Shown here piece by piece: positions 27,210 to 38,108 of a DNA stretch of 64,000 bases. The stretch covers positions 1-64,000 of the forward strand of contig NW_025778911.1 of the NCBI RefSeq assembly GCF_021130785.1, in the 5' to 3' direction. Below the pieces are notes generated by a model. It saw only the letters and a list, made by a program, of their open reading frames with translations, was not told the DNA's origin and ran no database searches. Numbering within the stretch: the first letter of the stretch is position 1; each line of letters opens with the position of its first letter. This DNA comes from Homalodisca vitripennis (Eukaryota; Arthropoda; Insecta; Hemiptera; Cicadellidae). Both the position numbers and the translations under genes were made by a program.

Positions 27210-30200
27210 TTAGAGGGGTAAGCCTATCTTCGTGCCCTTAATTAGGCTAAGAAGCTTTTCCCCGATACTAGCATCTGGTTCGTCGCCTGGTTGTTTGTCA
27301 CCGAAAAGAGCCCTTCTCCTTGCTCCCAGTCTCTCACAGTCCAGTATTATGTGTTTTGCAGTCTCTTCAGACTTATTGCAGAGTCTACACTCCGAGGCCT
27401 CATTTCGTAAACCTAGAGTGTTTAGGTGTTTCCTTGAAGTGGCCGTGTCCAGTGATCAAGGCAATCACTTGCTTAACCCGATCCCTGCCCAGCCCATCAG
27501 CCATCTGGTGAATCCGGAGCTAGAATCGGCAAGCAGTCTTTTTGCCGAGTGCTTGTCCTTGGTGACTCTGCCACCGCACGCGGTGTGTCTTCCTGGACCA
27601 TTTGTTTATACTTTGGTAAGCGGCTGACTTGCTTATACCACAACTCGGTTCTGGACCGGTGTATGGCATGCTTGCTCCGCTTTTGGCAAGCCTGTCGGCG
27701 CATTCGTTGCCACCTATGCCTGTGTGGCCCGGTACCCAACCAAGACGCACACAGTTGCGTGATCCAAGCTTGCAGAGAGTGTTAAAGCACTCCCACACAA
27801 GCCTGGATGAAATGCTGTTGGAGTCAAGAGCTTTAAGAGCTGCCTGACTGTCTGACATTATACAGATGTTCATTCCCTGGTACCTTCTGGTGAGGCCTAG
27901 GTTGGCACAGGCTAGGATACCATAGATTTCGGCTTGAAATATGGAGCAGTTCCGACCCAACTGCCGCTAAGGGCAGTTCTAGGGGATTGACTAAACACTC
28001 CATTATCCAGTTCTACACCTTAATAAGCGAGCCATCCGTGTACCAGACAAAGCTCTTTCTTATTGTTGGGATGTTATCTTGCGATTTCCACTCATCTCTG
28101 GAGTAGAAGTCAACAGAGAATGGCTTATTGAATACGAACTCCGTTCTCATTGTGTCGGAGACATTTCGAGAATAGCGCTTGGGTTTACAGCTTCAGTGAT
28201 GGCGCCATGGCTCGCGTTAGACGCGCCATTCCTCCACAAGCCAGCAACCATCAGCCGATAAGCTGACTTACGCGCTTCAGCTTTTATATGGACATCAAGA
28301 GGTAGAAGTCCTAAAAGCCACCTCGAGGGGTCGCTGAGGGACTGCTCCTGAATGCTCCGGTTACAAAGATTGTGCCAAGCCTTTGTAAGCTTTCAAGCTT
28401 GGCTTTGGCAGTTACCTGATTCACCTTTGTCACCAGACTAATGAACCATAAGTGATTTGAGGCCTTACAACTGCTTTGTAAAGCCATAGTGCTATGTGGG
28501 GTTTTACGCCCCATGAGAATCCTGCAAGTCTCCTGGACGGTCATGAGCGCCCACTTTGCTTTGTGCAGGATATTATTAAGATGATCATTCCACGTAAGCT
28601 TATGATCTAGAGTCAGTCCTTAAATATTTGACTGTCTTTGACCACTCCAGCTGAGTGGATGCGAGTTTCAGCCTAGAAAGAGACTCTAGGTTTCTTTTTT
28701 CCTAGTGAATGGTACAAACTACTGTCTTAGAGGGATTTACTTTCAGTCCCTCTCCCTGACACCAGTTGTGTACATGTTGAAGGTTGGTATTCATGATATC
28801 AACAACAACATTTATATATTTTCCCTGTACCATAAGGACTATGTCGTCTGCATATCCTTGGACATAGATTCCGTTGTTAGTAAGGTCCTCAAGTAGACCA
28901 TCTACTACTAGGTTCCACAGTTAGAGGTGACAGGATGCCTCCTTGAGGACATCCCCTTGTGGGTGCGATCACAAGCGATACTTCATTAAGATCGGCCCTG
29001 ATCCGTCTGGAGCACGCATGGCCCTAGCCACCGGCACAGAGCTGGCTCGAGGCCACGTCGCTGTGCTCCACTTACAATTGCAGTGAATTTGGCATTGTCG
29101 AAAGCTCCTTCAATGTCTATGAAGGTGCACAATGCCAATTCCTTGGCGGACAGGCTATCCTCAATCCTACTGACTAGTTGGTGCAGTGCTGATTCACAGG
29201 ATTTGCCTTGTGGTATGCATGTTGGTTGCGATGAAGGGGAGTGTCTGAGAGAACTCCCTTTCTCAGGTGCCTCTCCACCAGTCTTTCTAATGTTTTCAGT
29301 AGAAACGAAGATAAACTGATGGGGACGAAAAGATTTAGGGACAGAGTAGTCCGCTCTCCCTTTTTTAGGGATGAAGACCACCCTGTTGAGACGCCAGACT
29401 TGTGGTATGTACCCATAGGCTAGGCTCGCCCCTGAATAGTTCACATAGAAAGGGTAAGGAGATTCTCCGGCCCTTGTTGAAGCAGGGCGGAAAAGATTCC
29501 ATCCTCCTGCAGATTTGAAAGGGGCAAATTTAGAAATTGCCCATTTGGCTTTAGAGAGAGTGACAATCCTTTCTGGCAATGGCCCAGCTACCACGACAAG
29601 CTCTTGGCCGTGAGCCTGCCTCGCGGTTACAGACGTTCCAGTGTGTCGTCATTCTCAAAGATACAGTCAGGGAAGTGAGTCTCAAGGAGAAGTTTGAGGC
29701 TATCACTAGACCCGGAAGTGTGTTGACCTCCCTGGGACCTTAAAGATCCCAAGTGACCGGTTGGACTTGAGGCTAGTAAGCGTTGCAGTCTAGCTGCCGC
29801 GCTTAACTCATTTACCTTCTGTGTAAACTGCCTCCAGGAACTTTGTTTTGCTTTTTTTAATCGCTAGGCTGTATTCTGTAAGAGCTCTATGATAGGACTC
29901 CCAGATACGGCTCCTTTTGCATTGATTGTACAGCTTCCTGACATTAGCCCTTTTGCGAGCGAGGTCCGCAGTCCACCACTTAGTATTGGTTCGACTCTTC
30001 CCCCGTCGCAATGGGCAATTGTCGTGGAAGCTATTGATTATAGCATTCTGCAGGGTCAGAAAGCTATCTGATCTATGTCTGTGAAGCATCGCACCCTTCC
30101 GGCCTACCGATCCCAACTGTGACTGAAGGTCAGACTTATATCCCAACCAGTCAGTCCTCCTGGGATTGCGATCGAGGACCTCTGCAGCCTCATCTTGCAG

Positions 30201-30862
30201 GTTAAAGCGGATATACCTGTGATCCGATAATGAGGCCTCTTCGCTTACGTGCCACTTATCAACCATTCCAAGTATACCTTGTGTGCAGATTGTTATGTCA
30301 ATAACTTCTTGTCTAATTCGTGTTGCGAACGTAGGGCGGTTACCTTTATTATAGGTAAATAAATACCTTTATTATTATAAAATAGGTCCCTACTTAGAAG
30401 AAAATTGTAAAAAGTGCCTCACCTCTGGGGTTAGTGTTTTGTGCTGCCCCATCCAGCAGGAGTGATGGGCGTTGGCGTCACAACCTAGAAGAAGTTGTTG
30501 ACGTCTGGCTTGTGCTTCTTCCACCAGGAGCTCTAGGTCTCTTGATGGAGGGAGTTCCCTGGCATCATTATGGCAGGTATACGGAGCCTACAATTGTGCT
30601 CTGCACTGTGCCTCCATTCTTCCAGGTCAGTGTGCCCACAGTAAGATCTCTGGGAGCAGAATTCGTTGAGGGTTAGAAAAATCCAAGCCTCTCCTCAACA
30701 GGATGCAGGTTCTGACATTCCTTAGAGAGGTGCAGTATAAATTAACTTACCTTTGGTTTCATTTAGGCCCGCCACTCTCCCTTGGTGAAGCCATGGTTCT
30801 TGTATCAATGCCAGATCAAATCCCTCTTGGAGGAAGAACTGGGCAGAAGGCTGCCGAGGCAG
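27210..30862 (-). pseudogene. ORF2: endonuclease-RT-RNase H polyprotein, frameshifted
   Basis: Nicks the target and reverse-transcribes the element RNA. Endonuclease motifs are visible on the minus strand: IQEPW (about 30791-30805), GCDANAHH (about 30466-30490), VIDIT (about 30290) and SLSDHR (about 30215-30232). RT: the first catalytic aspartates lie in FIDIEGAFD (29091-29122) and YADD is at about 28841-28852. RNase H (27640-27960): FQAEIYGI, SDSQAAL, and GWVPGHTGIGGNECAD. The C-terminus has a C-x2-C-x8-H-x4-C motif (about 27345-27398) typical of this group, and a stop at 27210-27212. The reading changes frame many times, including near 30350, 29300, 28700 and 27520, with a small AT-rich insertion near 30345-30385. 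Not translatable as written. Confidence 0.85.
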
Positions 30863-30864
30863 CT

Positions 30865-31919
30865 CTACTGTGCTGGAGGATGATTTGTAGAACTCGTGGC
30901 ATTGTCCTTGACTGTCGAGGAGACAATTGAGACCTGCCAGAGTCCTAAGTTGGCTCTACAGTTGGAAGCCTTCACAGCCTTGTAGCAGACCTCGTCCAGG
31001 AAGCAGACGAATCCGTAACCTTTTCGGGTCTGGCTTGGATGGAAGGGATTTTCCACTCGTTTACATTCAGGTTGGGGTTCTGCTTATTAACATTCTCAAG
31101 TACCTTTTCAGGTGTCTTCTTCAGAAGCTTCGGGTGAGCTCTGAAAAAACACCCTAGTGGACCTCAAGATGTCCTTACGCAGTCCACTCTCAGAGAGATG
31201 TCATCTCCCAGAGGTTTTATCCTTTGAATAACTTCTTCCAGCCAACGTTTGGGTGTGTTCGTTGATGCAGGAAGCAATTAAAACACCTTTCTCTAGGTAG
31301 GTGCCCGCAAACGATGGAACGGAAACCATCCTCCAGGGGTTGGATTTCTTCCATAATTGCGTCCTCGATGGCTTCTCCTTGCTCTGCACTTAGCTTCGCT
31401 TCGGGTAGCCTTCGAGGGGCTATGGCCATTTTGATTGCTGCGACCTCTCTGTAGGTAGCCTTGGGTGTGCTACCAGAGGCCTCGGGATCGTGGGCTTCGG
31501 GCTTTTGGGTTTCCCTCCTAGCCTTCTTTGCGGGTCCCTCCGCGGAGGGCGGGGTGACCAAAGTGCCTCTGGGGCGCTTGGCCGACCCACCCCGCCTTGG
31601 CACCCGCAGTTGGGCCCGGAGTTGAGACCTCCTGCCGTTCTTGATTCTTTTTCCTCTTCTTTTTCCCCCTCCTCCACTTGGAAGGGTCAAAAGCTTCACC
31701 CTTTTCGAGAAGTTTAGCCTTTAGTGCTTCTCTTCTTTGAGCAGTGGTGAGATTGGGCCTCTTCATTCTAAGGTTGCCGAGTTGCTCTGTGTGGCATCAT
31801 CCAGCGTACCTGTAGACTTGGGAGTGCTTGGGCTGTTGAGGAGCTGATCTTCTATATCTTGAAGGGATTTTGCTTCCTCAGCGCTTGTGCTGCCTTCCCG
31901 CAGATAAAGCCTTGCCATG
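30865..31919 (-). pseudogene. ORF1 with DUF4780-like domain, frameshifted
   Basis: Probable RNA-binding, gag-like partner of the retrotransposon. The likely start is ATG at 31917-31919, opening an acidic leader (MARLYLREGSTSAEEAK). A shift near 31768 leads into a basic block (MKRPNLTTAQRREALKAKLL, then a Lys/Arg run). After a proline/alanine-rich linker comes the DUF4780-like domain: PRRLPEAKLSAEQGEAIEDA in one frame, then VPSFAGTYLEKGVLIASC in the next (break near 31340). The C-terminal part (GYGFVCFLDEVCYKAVKASN) lies at about 30960-31050 after another shift. The domain assignment is by recognised pattern, not by search. Broken by at least three indels. Confidence 0.7.
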
Positions 31920-32534
31920 TATGGGAGCTTCAGTGTGCAATGGAACCTCCTGTGTTTCCTAAGGCACTTTGTTGAGGAGAAGGTAGGGATGTTGGCATAA
32001 CAACCTCTTGAGTTGTGTTGCCAGGTGGTGGTATGTGCGAGGTAGCTTCAGGAGCTACCTCAGCAGGAAGAGGTAGGTTTGAAACAGCTTCAGGAAACTG
32101 TTTCAAGGGTTGGTTTTGTTTTGATTTTTGTGTTTATTTTTTTCCATGTTGTTCCCACGAGAAGCTAGGGAATGGAAGGTCCACCCAGACAGAGCCCGCA
32201 TGCCTGGGTAAGCTGCTTTTAAACTGGAGGGTCGCCGGTGTCCAGAGTCCGCATAGTAAAGACTGGTTTTGCCACCAGCCATTCAGCCCTGGCCTACGCT
32301 GTTCCACCGTGGCTTGGCCCCTAGTGGGAGAAATGAAAGGGAAACTAGATCGAAGAGTTGAGGAACTTTACCTCAGATAGAAGAGAGTGAAGAAGAGAGA
32401 TAGGCTGACACATAGAAAAGTGTGCCAGCCATAGGCTCCAGAACAAGAAGAGAAGGGATCTGGAGCATTAGCTAGGGTACCTCGGGGTCGCCATTACCGT
32501 ACGGCCTTGAAAGTAAGACCGCCCCTGAGGGGAT

Positions 32535-32674
32535 AATTCTGATGAGAGTGATGTAGAATAGACCAATAATAAACAAACAAAAAGTTAAAAAAACATGTTT
32601 AATTAAATCAATATATGAAAAACATAATGAGACATTATTTTGATGAGAGGAAACCATCTGAGACGTTTTTCGGG
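32535..32674 (+). repeat. Long target-site duplication, right copy (140 bp)
   Basis: Begins where the retrotransposon 5' end stops and runs to CGTTTTTCGGG, after which the inverted terminus of the host DNA element follows. It carries an extra AACA relative to the left copy and lacks one G; otherwise identical by eye. Confidence 0.9.
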
Positions 32675-32690
32675 TTACTCGTGGGTCATC

Positions 32691-34373
32691 TATATATGGC
32701 CTAATGAGGAAGCAAAAAATTGGTAAATGGTACTGTGATAAGATATAACACCCATTGCGCTTTCAGTAGTTATTTGATCAAAATATATTAGTTTCCTTCG
32801 TATCTATCTAGTAAATCGCACACGAAAAATATTAGAAATAATGAAAAACATGTTTTTTGTACCTCCAAGAATAATTTTGAATCTGACAATTCAAATCAGT
32901 TGACATAATATCTAAAAAATTAAAAATTGTGTAGCAAAATAACAATAGTTACTCATGGTACGTTAAGGTTAAGTTTTAATTATATGGCAATGGGATTATT
33001 TTCATGTGCAGCGTAAGGACATTTCTGGACGCAACAACTCCAAGAAGAATTATTTTATCATCTGCGGACTTTCCTATAATAGCTTCAACTATCCGTATGT
33101 GTTCAAACTAATAAGAGCTGGAACAGGATTAATAACAACATTGATCTGTTCGGTAATGCTAGGAACTCAAACAGGATACGATTTTCAGGTGGTGTTGTTA
33201 GGCAGAGAGCGTTCTGCTGTAATGGAGAGAGATGTAGTTTTACAGTCAGACACGACTCTTTACTTTACACCTCCAGTCTGTTTTAACAATATTTTATGAC
33301 AGATGTTGTCGGTATTGTTTATTCATTTGTTTTAGTATTAATTTTATATAGAACATTCTAAGTTGTCGCTTAATTATTTCTGGTTGAGACATGAAGGAAT
33401 GTCGGAAATGATATTATTAAACAATTTATGAATATTCGTTATTCTTAGCTTTTTGATTTCAAGTGTGCCATGAGAAGTTTTCAATTACAACATAACCAGC
33501 TCTTATTATCAAAAATATTGCACGAGGATTATTTAAATTTAATTTTTTTTTTATGAACATATGTTAGGAGGTGTAAAGATGTATGTAGAGGTAGAGGTCA
33601 AGAGGCAGAATAAATCCTTCCATCACCCTACACAAATTAGAGCTACAGTAACTGCTGAAGCAAAATATTTTCATGTAGAAGAATACGAATTTAGCATTTA
33701 TAAGTTCTTTATTTAATATTTGTACATTATAATGACTACTTAAAAGTGTTAATGCGGAATATAAGTTGTAAATATACACAAATATAATAATTATTTGAGG
33801 CTACAAAACCATATTTTTTTATTATTCTTTATATGTATTTCATATTTCACGATTCATAAATGTATATATTAAAAAGTAAACATAACTTATTTTGGCAGCG
33901 GTTAAGTAGCAGTAAAAATCTAACGTAAATCGTTTAACACGCAGTATCAAAAACACTATTCGCACATACTCTCCGAAGCGGCACGTAAACGGTAAGAACT
34001 TACTCATAGTTTCAAATGTGTTCCATTATACAGATGACCTTTTCATTCTTTAGAACGATTTATGGATAAATAATGAATAATGCATGAGAAAAATATCATT
34101 CGATAAACGCATAGAAAATTGAGTTACTCTTAGTACAGTTGACCATTTTTGAGTGTATTACAAAATATTCCGTAGTTTTTTTAGGCTGATATTAAAACAG
34201 TAATAACGATAAAATGTAAAAACAACTATTCAAAAACTTTACTTGTAAATAAATAAACAGATAGTGCTAGTCACTGTTCAAGTTATTTATAATTTTAATA
34301 TATTTCGTTAAAACTGTATATATGTACAGCAGAAAACCATTATTATTAAAATAAACACAGCATATTTTAGAAT
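32691..34373. other. AT-rich spacer, no gene recognised
   Basis: The only longer open frame (33006-33299, plus) follows a possible splice acceptor (TTTTCATGTGCAG) and is less AT-rich than its neighbours. It has no recognisable domain and I do not call it a gene. Confidence 0.45.
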
Positions 34374-34500
34374 TATTACAAAAACGTTACGTGCAAGACG
34401 TATAGAATGTAAATTACAATGTGTGTAATATAGCAGTAGTTTGTCTATGTATATTACGTCCATCATAGATTATAAGAAGATTTCATCATTGTGGGAAGAT
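34374..34500 (+). repeat. Left arm of an outer inverted repeat (foldback element)
   Basis: TATTACAAAAACGTT through ATCATTGTGGGAAGAT matches the reverse complement of 37195-37317 with scattered substitutions (for example GACGTATAGAATG and GATTATAAGAAGATTTCATC shared). With the right arm it forms an older foldback or MITE, about 155 bp of loop being left between this arm and the mariner-like insertion. Confidence 0.75.
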
Positions 34501-34656
34501 TCCAACTTGAATTCCATCAGGCTAGTCAGTACGTTATGCGGACTTTATGATTAACATTCATGACAACAAAAACCTTAATCGTTTAGTAAGTATGAATAAT
34601 GTATGACTAACGTATCTAACACGTGCACCTGTGGGTGCACTGTATAATAATATATA

Positions 34657-35155
34657 CAGGGTGATTCATGAAGTTCTCCCCCCACTTCTACAGCACATTG
34701 TACTAGTAAAAAATAATGAAAAAAATGTTATATAAACATAGGTCCGAAAACGCTTCGTTAGCGAGTTACAGCTAGCGAAAGATTTCGCCTGAATTCCTGG
34801 GTAAAGAGTAAAATAAAGCCATACTGAACTTTTGGAAAGGTTAATTAAGTAAGAAATATCGTGGATTCTTATGTATTTTTACCTGATAAAGCTAATAAAA
34901 TAGGTTTCAGAACTGTACCTGTAGTAGTTTTGAGGGATTCAGGGTTAAATGCAAAAAAAATTGGTGCACGAAACAATGTTTTTTTAAGTTTGATGTACAA
35001 TAACTTTGTTAAATTGGTAATAAATACATAAAAAATCAACAAACATTAATTGTAGAGAATTTACTTCTGAGAGAAAATTGATATAATCAAAGTCTAAAAT
35101 AAAAACAGAAATAAGTACCAAGAAATCGATTTTATTCAGTATAATACATTACTAG
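34657..35155 (+). repeat. Left terminal inverted repeat, 499 bp
   Basis: Matches the reverse complement of 36696-37191 from the terminal CAGGGTG to the inner CATTACTAG. The differences I see are mainly in A/T runs. Confidence 0.9.
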
Positions 35156-35579
35156 CTGTAAAGAAAATACCGTACGGTATTTAGTTAAAATAAAACAAAA
35201 AACAAAATGTTTGTTCCTTAATGATGAGATAAATTGAGGAAAACAAGATTAACTGTTAAATAAATTTGTTTGTAAATAAAAATATCATGTTTTAATTACG
35301 TTGTATTTTTTTAAATAAAAATTTACATCAAATGTTCGAAAATAAATGAAGCAAACATTTTCCCATTATTGTTTACTAATCATCGAAATGCAGTTTTTTG
35401 TTTTATTAATTTCTAAGTTGGTAACGCACGATCAACAATGGTATTCTGTACTGTTACGTTAGAACTGTGTATTAGTGGTGTTTTGCAAAGCTACAGCAGG
35501 AGATCGGGTTCTGTTGAATCGTGTTATTAAATGCAATTTTTCTGTGAGTTATAATTCGATTTATATTCAAGCGAAAAAA

Positions 35580-36682
35580 ATGCCTTACTTATTTACATCA
35601 GAGGAATACGCTGATATGGTTTTTATTTTGGGTTTACTGTAATGGTAATGCTAGAGCTGCTGTAGAAGAATATGAACTACGTCTTACTCTAATAGGGAGG
35701 ATTCCAGATACCAAAACAATTTCAGGAACTTTTCGTACTCTTCGGGAAACAGGGTCACTACCAAGTACTAGAACCAATTATGAACGAGCTGTCCAACTTG
35801 ATGATGATATTGTTATTAATGCTGTTCATCGCAGTCCAGGTGTAAGTACACAACGTATTTCTAGGCGGATAGGAGTTTCGCAGTCAACGGTGTGGAGGTC
35901 ACTTAATCGAAACAAATTTTATCCGTTTCATAAACAAAAGGTTCAACATCTACAGCTAGGGGATGGTCTGCTTCGCTTGGAGTTTTGCAACTTTTTTGAA
36001 TGTTTAATAATCAACTCTACAAGCGTATTTTGTTTACGGATGAGGCACCAATTCACTCGGGATGGTGTCAATAACTTGCACAATGAACACTCATGGGCAG
36101 AAGAAAATCCACATGAGGTAGTGGAACAGAACTTTCAACACCGATTTAGGCGTCAATGTCTGGTGTGGCCTTTTGCACAATCGGCTGATTGGACCTTTCA
36201 TATTACCTGGACGCCTAAATGCTGAGTTCTATTTACATTTCCTTCAAGAAGAGTTGCTGCAGCTGTTAGATAATGTTCCTTTACATCTCAGACAAAATTT
36301 GTACTTCCAGCATGACGGAGCACCTCCCCACTTTTCACGTGCCGTTTTCTGCTTACTTAAATCATCAATTTCCTGGACACACTGGATTGGGTCGTGGAGG
36401 GCCTCACCCTTGGCCACCAAGATCACGAGATCTATCTCCATTGGAATTATTGCATCTGGGGATGGATGAAAGACATTGTATACAAGACAAAAGTGAATTC
36501 TCGTGATGAATTAATTTGCCCGTATTATGGATTCGGCTGTGCAGATACAGGGAAGTCCTGAAAAATTAAGAAACGCAACAAAAGCAATACACAAACGTGC
36601 TGCAAAATGTATTGATAATGATGGCCTCATTTTCGAACATTCTATTATAAAAAGGAGCGTACGGTTGGCCCAACCTGATTAA
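35580..36682 (+). pseudogene. Mariner-like transposase (DUF4817-type), frameshifted
   Basis: Cut-and-paste transposase. The likely start is ATG at 35580, encoding MPYLFTSEEYADMVFILG, the N-terminal helix-turn-helix region known as DUF4817. A one-base shift near 35634 creates an early stop; the frame resumes with the second DNA-binding helix region (SRRIGVSQSTVWRSLNRN). DDE motifs: FTDEA (about 36027-36044), QHDGAPPH (about 36308-36331) and RDLSPLE (about 36426-36446), with roughly 37 residues between the second and third acidic positions. Frames also change near 36000, 36160, 36345 and 36500. The C-terminus (FEHSIIKRSVRLAQPD) ends at TAA 36680-36682. Expected intact length is about 365 residues. 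Inactive as written. Confidence 0.85.
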
Positions 36683-36695
36683 TTTTTGCTTAAAA

Positions 36696-37191
36696 CTAGT
36701 AATGTATTATACTGAATAAAATCGATTTTTTTGGTACTTATTTCTCTTTAATTTTAGACTTTGATTATATCAATTTTCTCAGAATTAAATTCTCTACAAT
36801 TAATGTTTGTTGATTTTATGTATTTATTACCAATTTAACAAAGTTATTGTACATCAAAACTTTAAAAAAAAATTGTTTCGTGCACCAATTTTTTGCATTT
36901 AACCCTGAATCCCTCAAAAACTACTACAGGTACAGTTCTGAAACCTATTTTATTAGCTTTATCAGGTAAAAATACATAAGAATCCACGATATTTCTTACT
37001 TAATTAACCTTTCCAAAAGTTCAGTATGGCTTTATTTTACTCTTTACCCAGGAATTCAGGCGAAATCTTTCGCTAGCTGTAACTCGCTAACGAAAGCGTT
37101 TTCGGACCTATGTTTATATAACATTTTTTTCATTATTTTTACTAGTACAATGTGCTGTAGAAGTGGGGGGAGAACTTCATGAATCACCCTG
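36696..37191 (-). repeat. Right terminal inverted repeat, 496 bp
   Basis: Inverted copy of 34657-35155, beginning just 13 bp after the transposase stop codon. Confidence 0.9.
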
Positions 37192-37194
37192 TAT

Positions 37195-37317
37195 ATCTTC
37201 CCACAATGATGAAATCTTCTTATAATCTATAATGGAAATAATATACGTAGAAAAAGCTGTTATATTATACACATTGTAATTTGCATTCTATACGTCTTGC
37301 ACAACGTTTTTGTAATA
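37195..37317 (-). repeat. Right arm of the outer inverted repeat
   Basis: Starts two bases after the TA duplication of the mariner-like element. It is the inverted counterpart of 34374-34500, more diverged from its partner than the mariner repeats are from each other, so the foldback is the older structure. Confidence 0.75.
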
Positions 37318-37411
37318 TATATGTATATGTAGTATGTTTGCTATTGCGTCTCTTCTGTAACATATTGCTTTTTCTTCTTTACCACTATGAGCGTTAGAGC
37401 AGTCTATACAA

Positions 37412-37413
<2 letters not shown>

Positions 37414-37494
<81 letters not shown>
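37414..37494. repeat. (TA)n microsatellite
   Basis: About 40 TA units, interrupted by one TG at about 37468. Confidence 0.95.
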
Positions 37495-37559
37495 AAAGTA
37501 TTTAATTTGTTTGCAGTTTTATGTTTTGGTGTTAATTACTGAAGTAATTTTATATTATA

Positions 37560-37640
37560 AATGGAAAATTGTGCTCCTATGATTTCTAAATTTTTTGTAC
37601 CATAATGGAAATAAAGATGTTTTTTGATTTTTGATTTGAC
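37560..37640 (+). mobile_element. Possible 3' tail of a non-LTR retrotransposon
   Basis: AATAAAG at about 37608 is followed by an iterated TTTTTTGATTTTTGATTTGA tail. An AATAAA signal followed by a short-unit tail is typical of CR1/RTE-like LINE 3' ends. No coding sequence lies upstream, so it would be a very short 5'-truncated copy. Confidence 0.35.
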
Positions 37641-38052
37641 CCACATCCATTAGGATGATCATCAGAAATTTTATCATTATATCATATATCAATCATTTAT
37701 AAAATAGAGCTTTAATATCATCGTATTTTTCGTATTTGTTTAAAAACTGTATTAATCCATTTTCAAAAAAAAAACCAATATCAAACGGCCATGGAACAAT
37801 AATAATTTTGTATAAAAACTTAAAATGTCATTTTAAGCACTTTTTAATTTTTATTCATATTAGGTTCACACTGATTTCTTATAAACGTTAAATAAGCCCA
37901 TGGCCAAGATAAATCACTAAGGTGACTTTTGGTGTTGCCAACCAACAGTGATTGCAGCGTTGAAAATAGGTACAGTTTTTAAAACGAGTCAAAACAAATA
38001 CACTAGGAGCAAATGAACATTTATGAAATTGAAATGAATAAATGATAAGAAA

Positions 38053-38108
38053 CTGCTGAGTGCATACTGCTGAGTACATACTGCTGAGTACATACTGTTG
38101 AGTACATG
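38053..38108. repeat. 14-bp minisatellite, 4 copies
   Basis: Unit CTGCTGAGTACATA, repeated four times with single-base variants in the first and last copies. Confidence 0.85.

Larger units (their letters stand above)
27098..32534 (-). mobile_element. Near full-length LOA-like non-LTR retrotransposon
   Basis: A 5.4 kb minus-strand element. From its 5' end (32534) it has a non-coding leader, ORF1 with a DUF4780-like region, ORF2 with apurinic-type endonuclease, RT, RNase H and a C-terminal CCHC motif, a short 3' UTR and a poly-A tail (T run at about 27099-27137). RNase H after RT and the DUF4780-type ORF1 point to the LOA/I-type assemblage of insect LINEs. It is inserted in the DNA element 26578-32690 and flanked by a 137/140 bp target duplication. 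Both ORFs are broken by several indels. Confidence 0.85.
26578..32690. mobile_element. Short TIR DNA element (mariner-like MITE) split by a retrotransposon
   Basis: The left terminus CAGGGTGACCCACGAGTAA follows TA at 26576-26577. The right terminus reads GAGG-AAACCATCTGAG...TTACTCGTGGGTCA in inverted orientation (about 32649-32687). Reverse-complementing the right end matches the left over about 60 bp (GACCCACGAGTAA, TCTCAGxTGGTTTCCT, TCATCAAxATAATG). The last few bases of the right terminus look eroded. The left inner sequence (CTAGCGAAAGATT at about 26686) also resembles the mariner-like element at 34657, so the two are relatives. Excluding the insertion and one target duplication, the original element was about 535 bp and non-coding. 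Confidence 0.75.
34657..37191 (+). mobile_element. Mariner-like DNA transposon with ~497 bp inverted repeats
   Basis: A 2,535 bp element beginning CAGGGTGATTCATGAAG and ending in the inverted CTTCATGAATCACCCTG, flanked by TA on both sides (34655-34656 and 37192-37193), the target duplication of Tc1/mariner transposons. The inverted repeats (34657-35155 and 36696-37191) are unusually long for mariner and near identical, differing mainly by homopolymer indels. One transposase gene lies between them. It sits at the inner edge of the right arm of an older inverted repeat. Confidence 0.9.

Noticed and set aside
27232..27847. Plus-strand open frames over the retrotransposon
   Set aside because: Antisense shadows of the minus-strand RNase H and its C-terminal motif, which have recognisable catalytic residues.
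33006..33299. 97-codon open frame as a host exon
   Set aside because: It has a weak acceptor upstream but no donor, domain or neighbour exon; too little support.
38053..38108. CRISPR-like short regular repeat
   Set aside because: The 14-bp units are contiguous with no spacers, and the genome is eukaryotic; it is a minisatellite.
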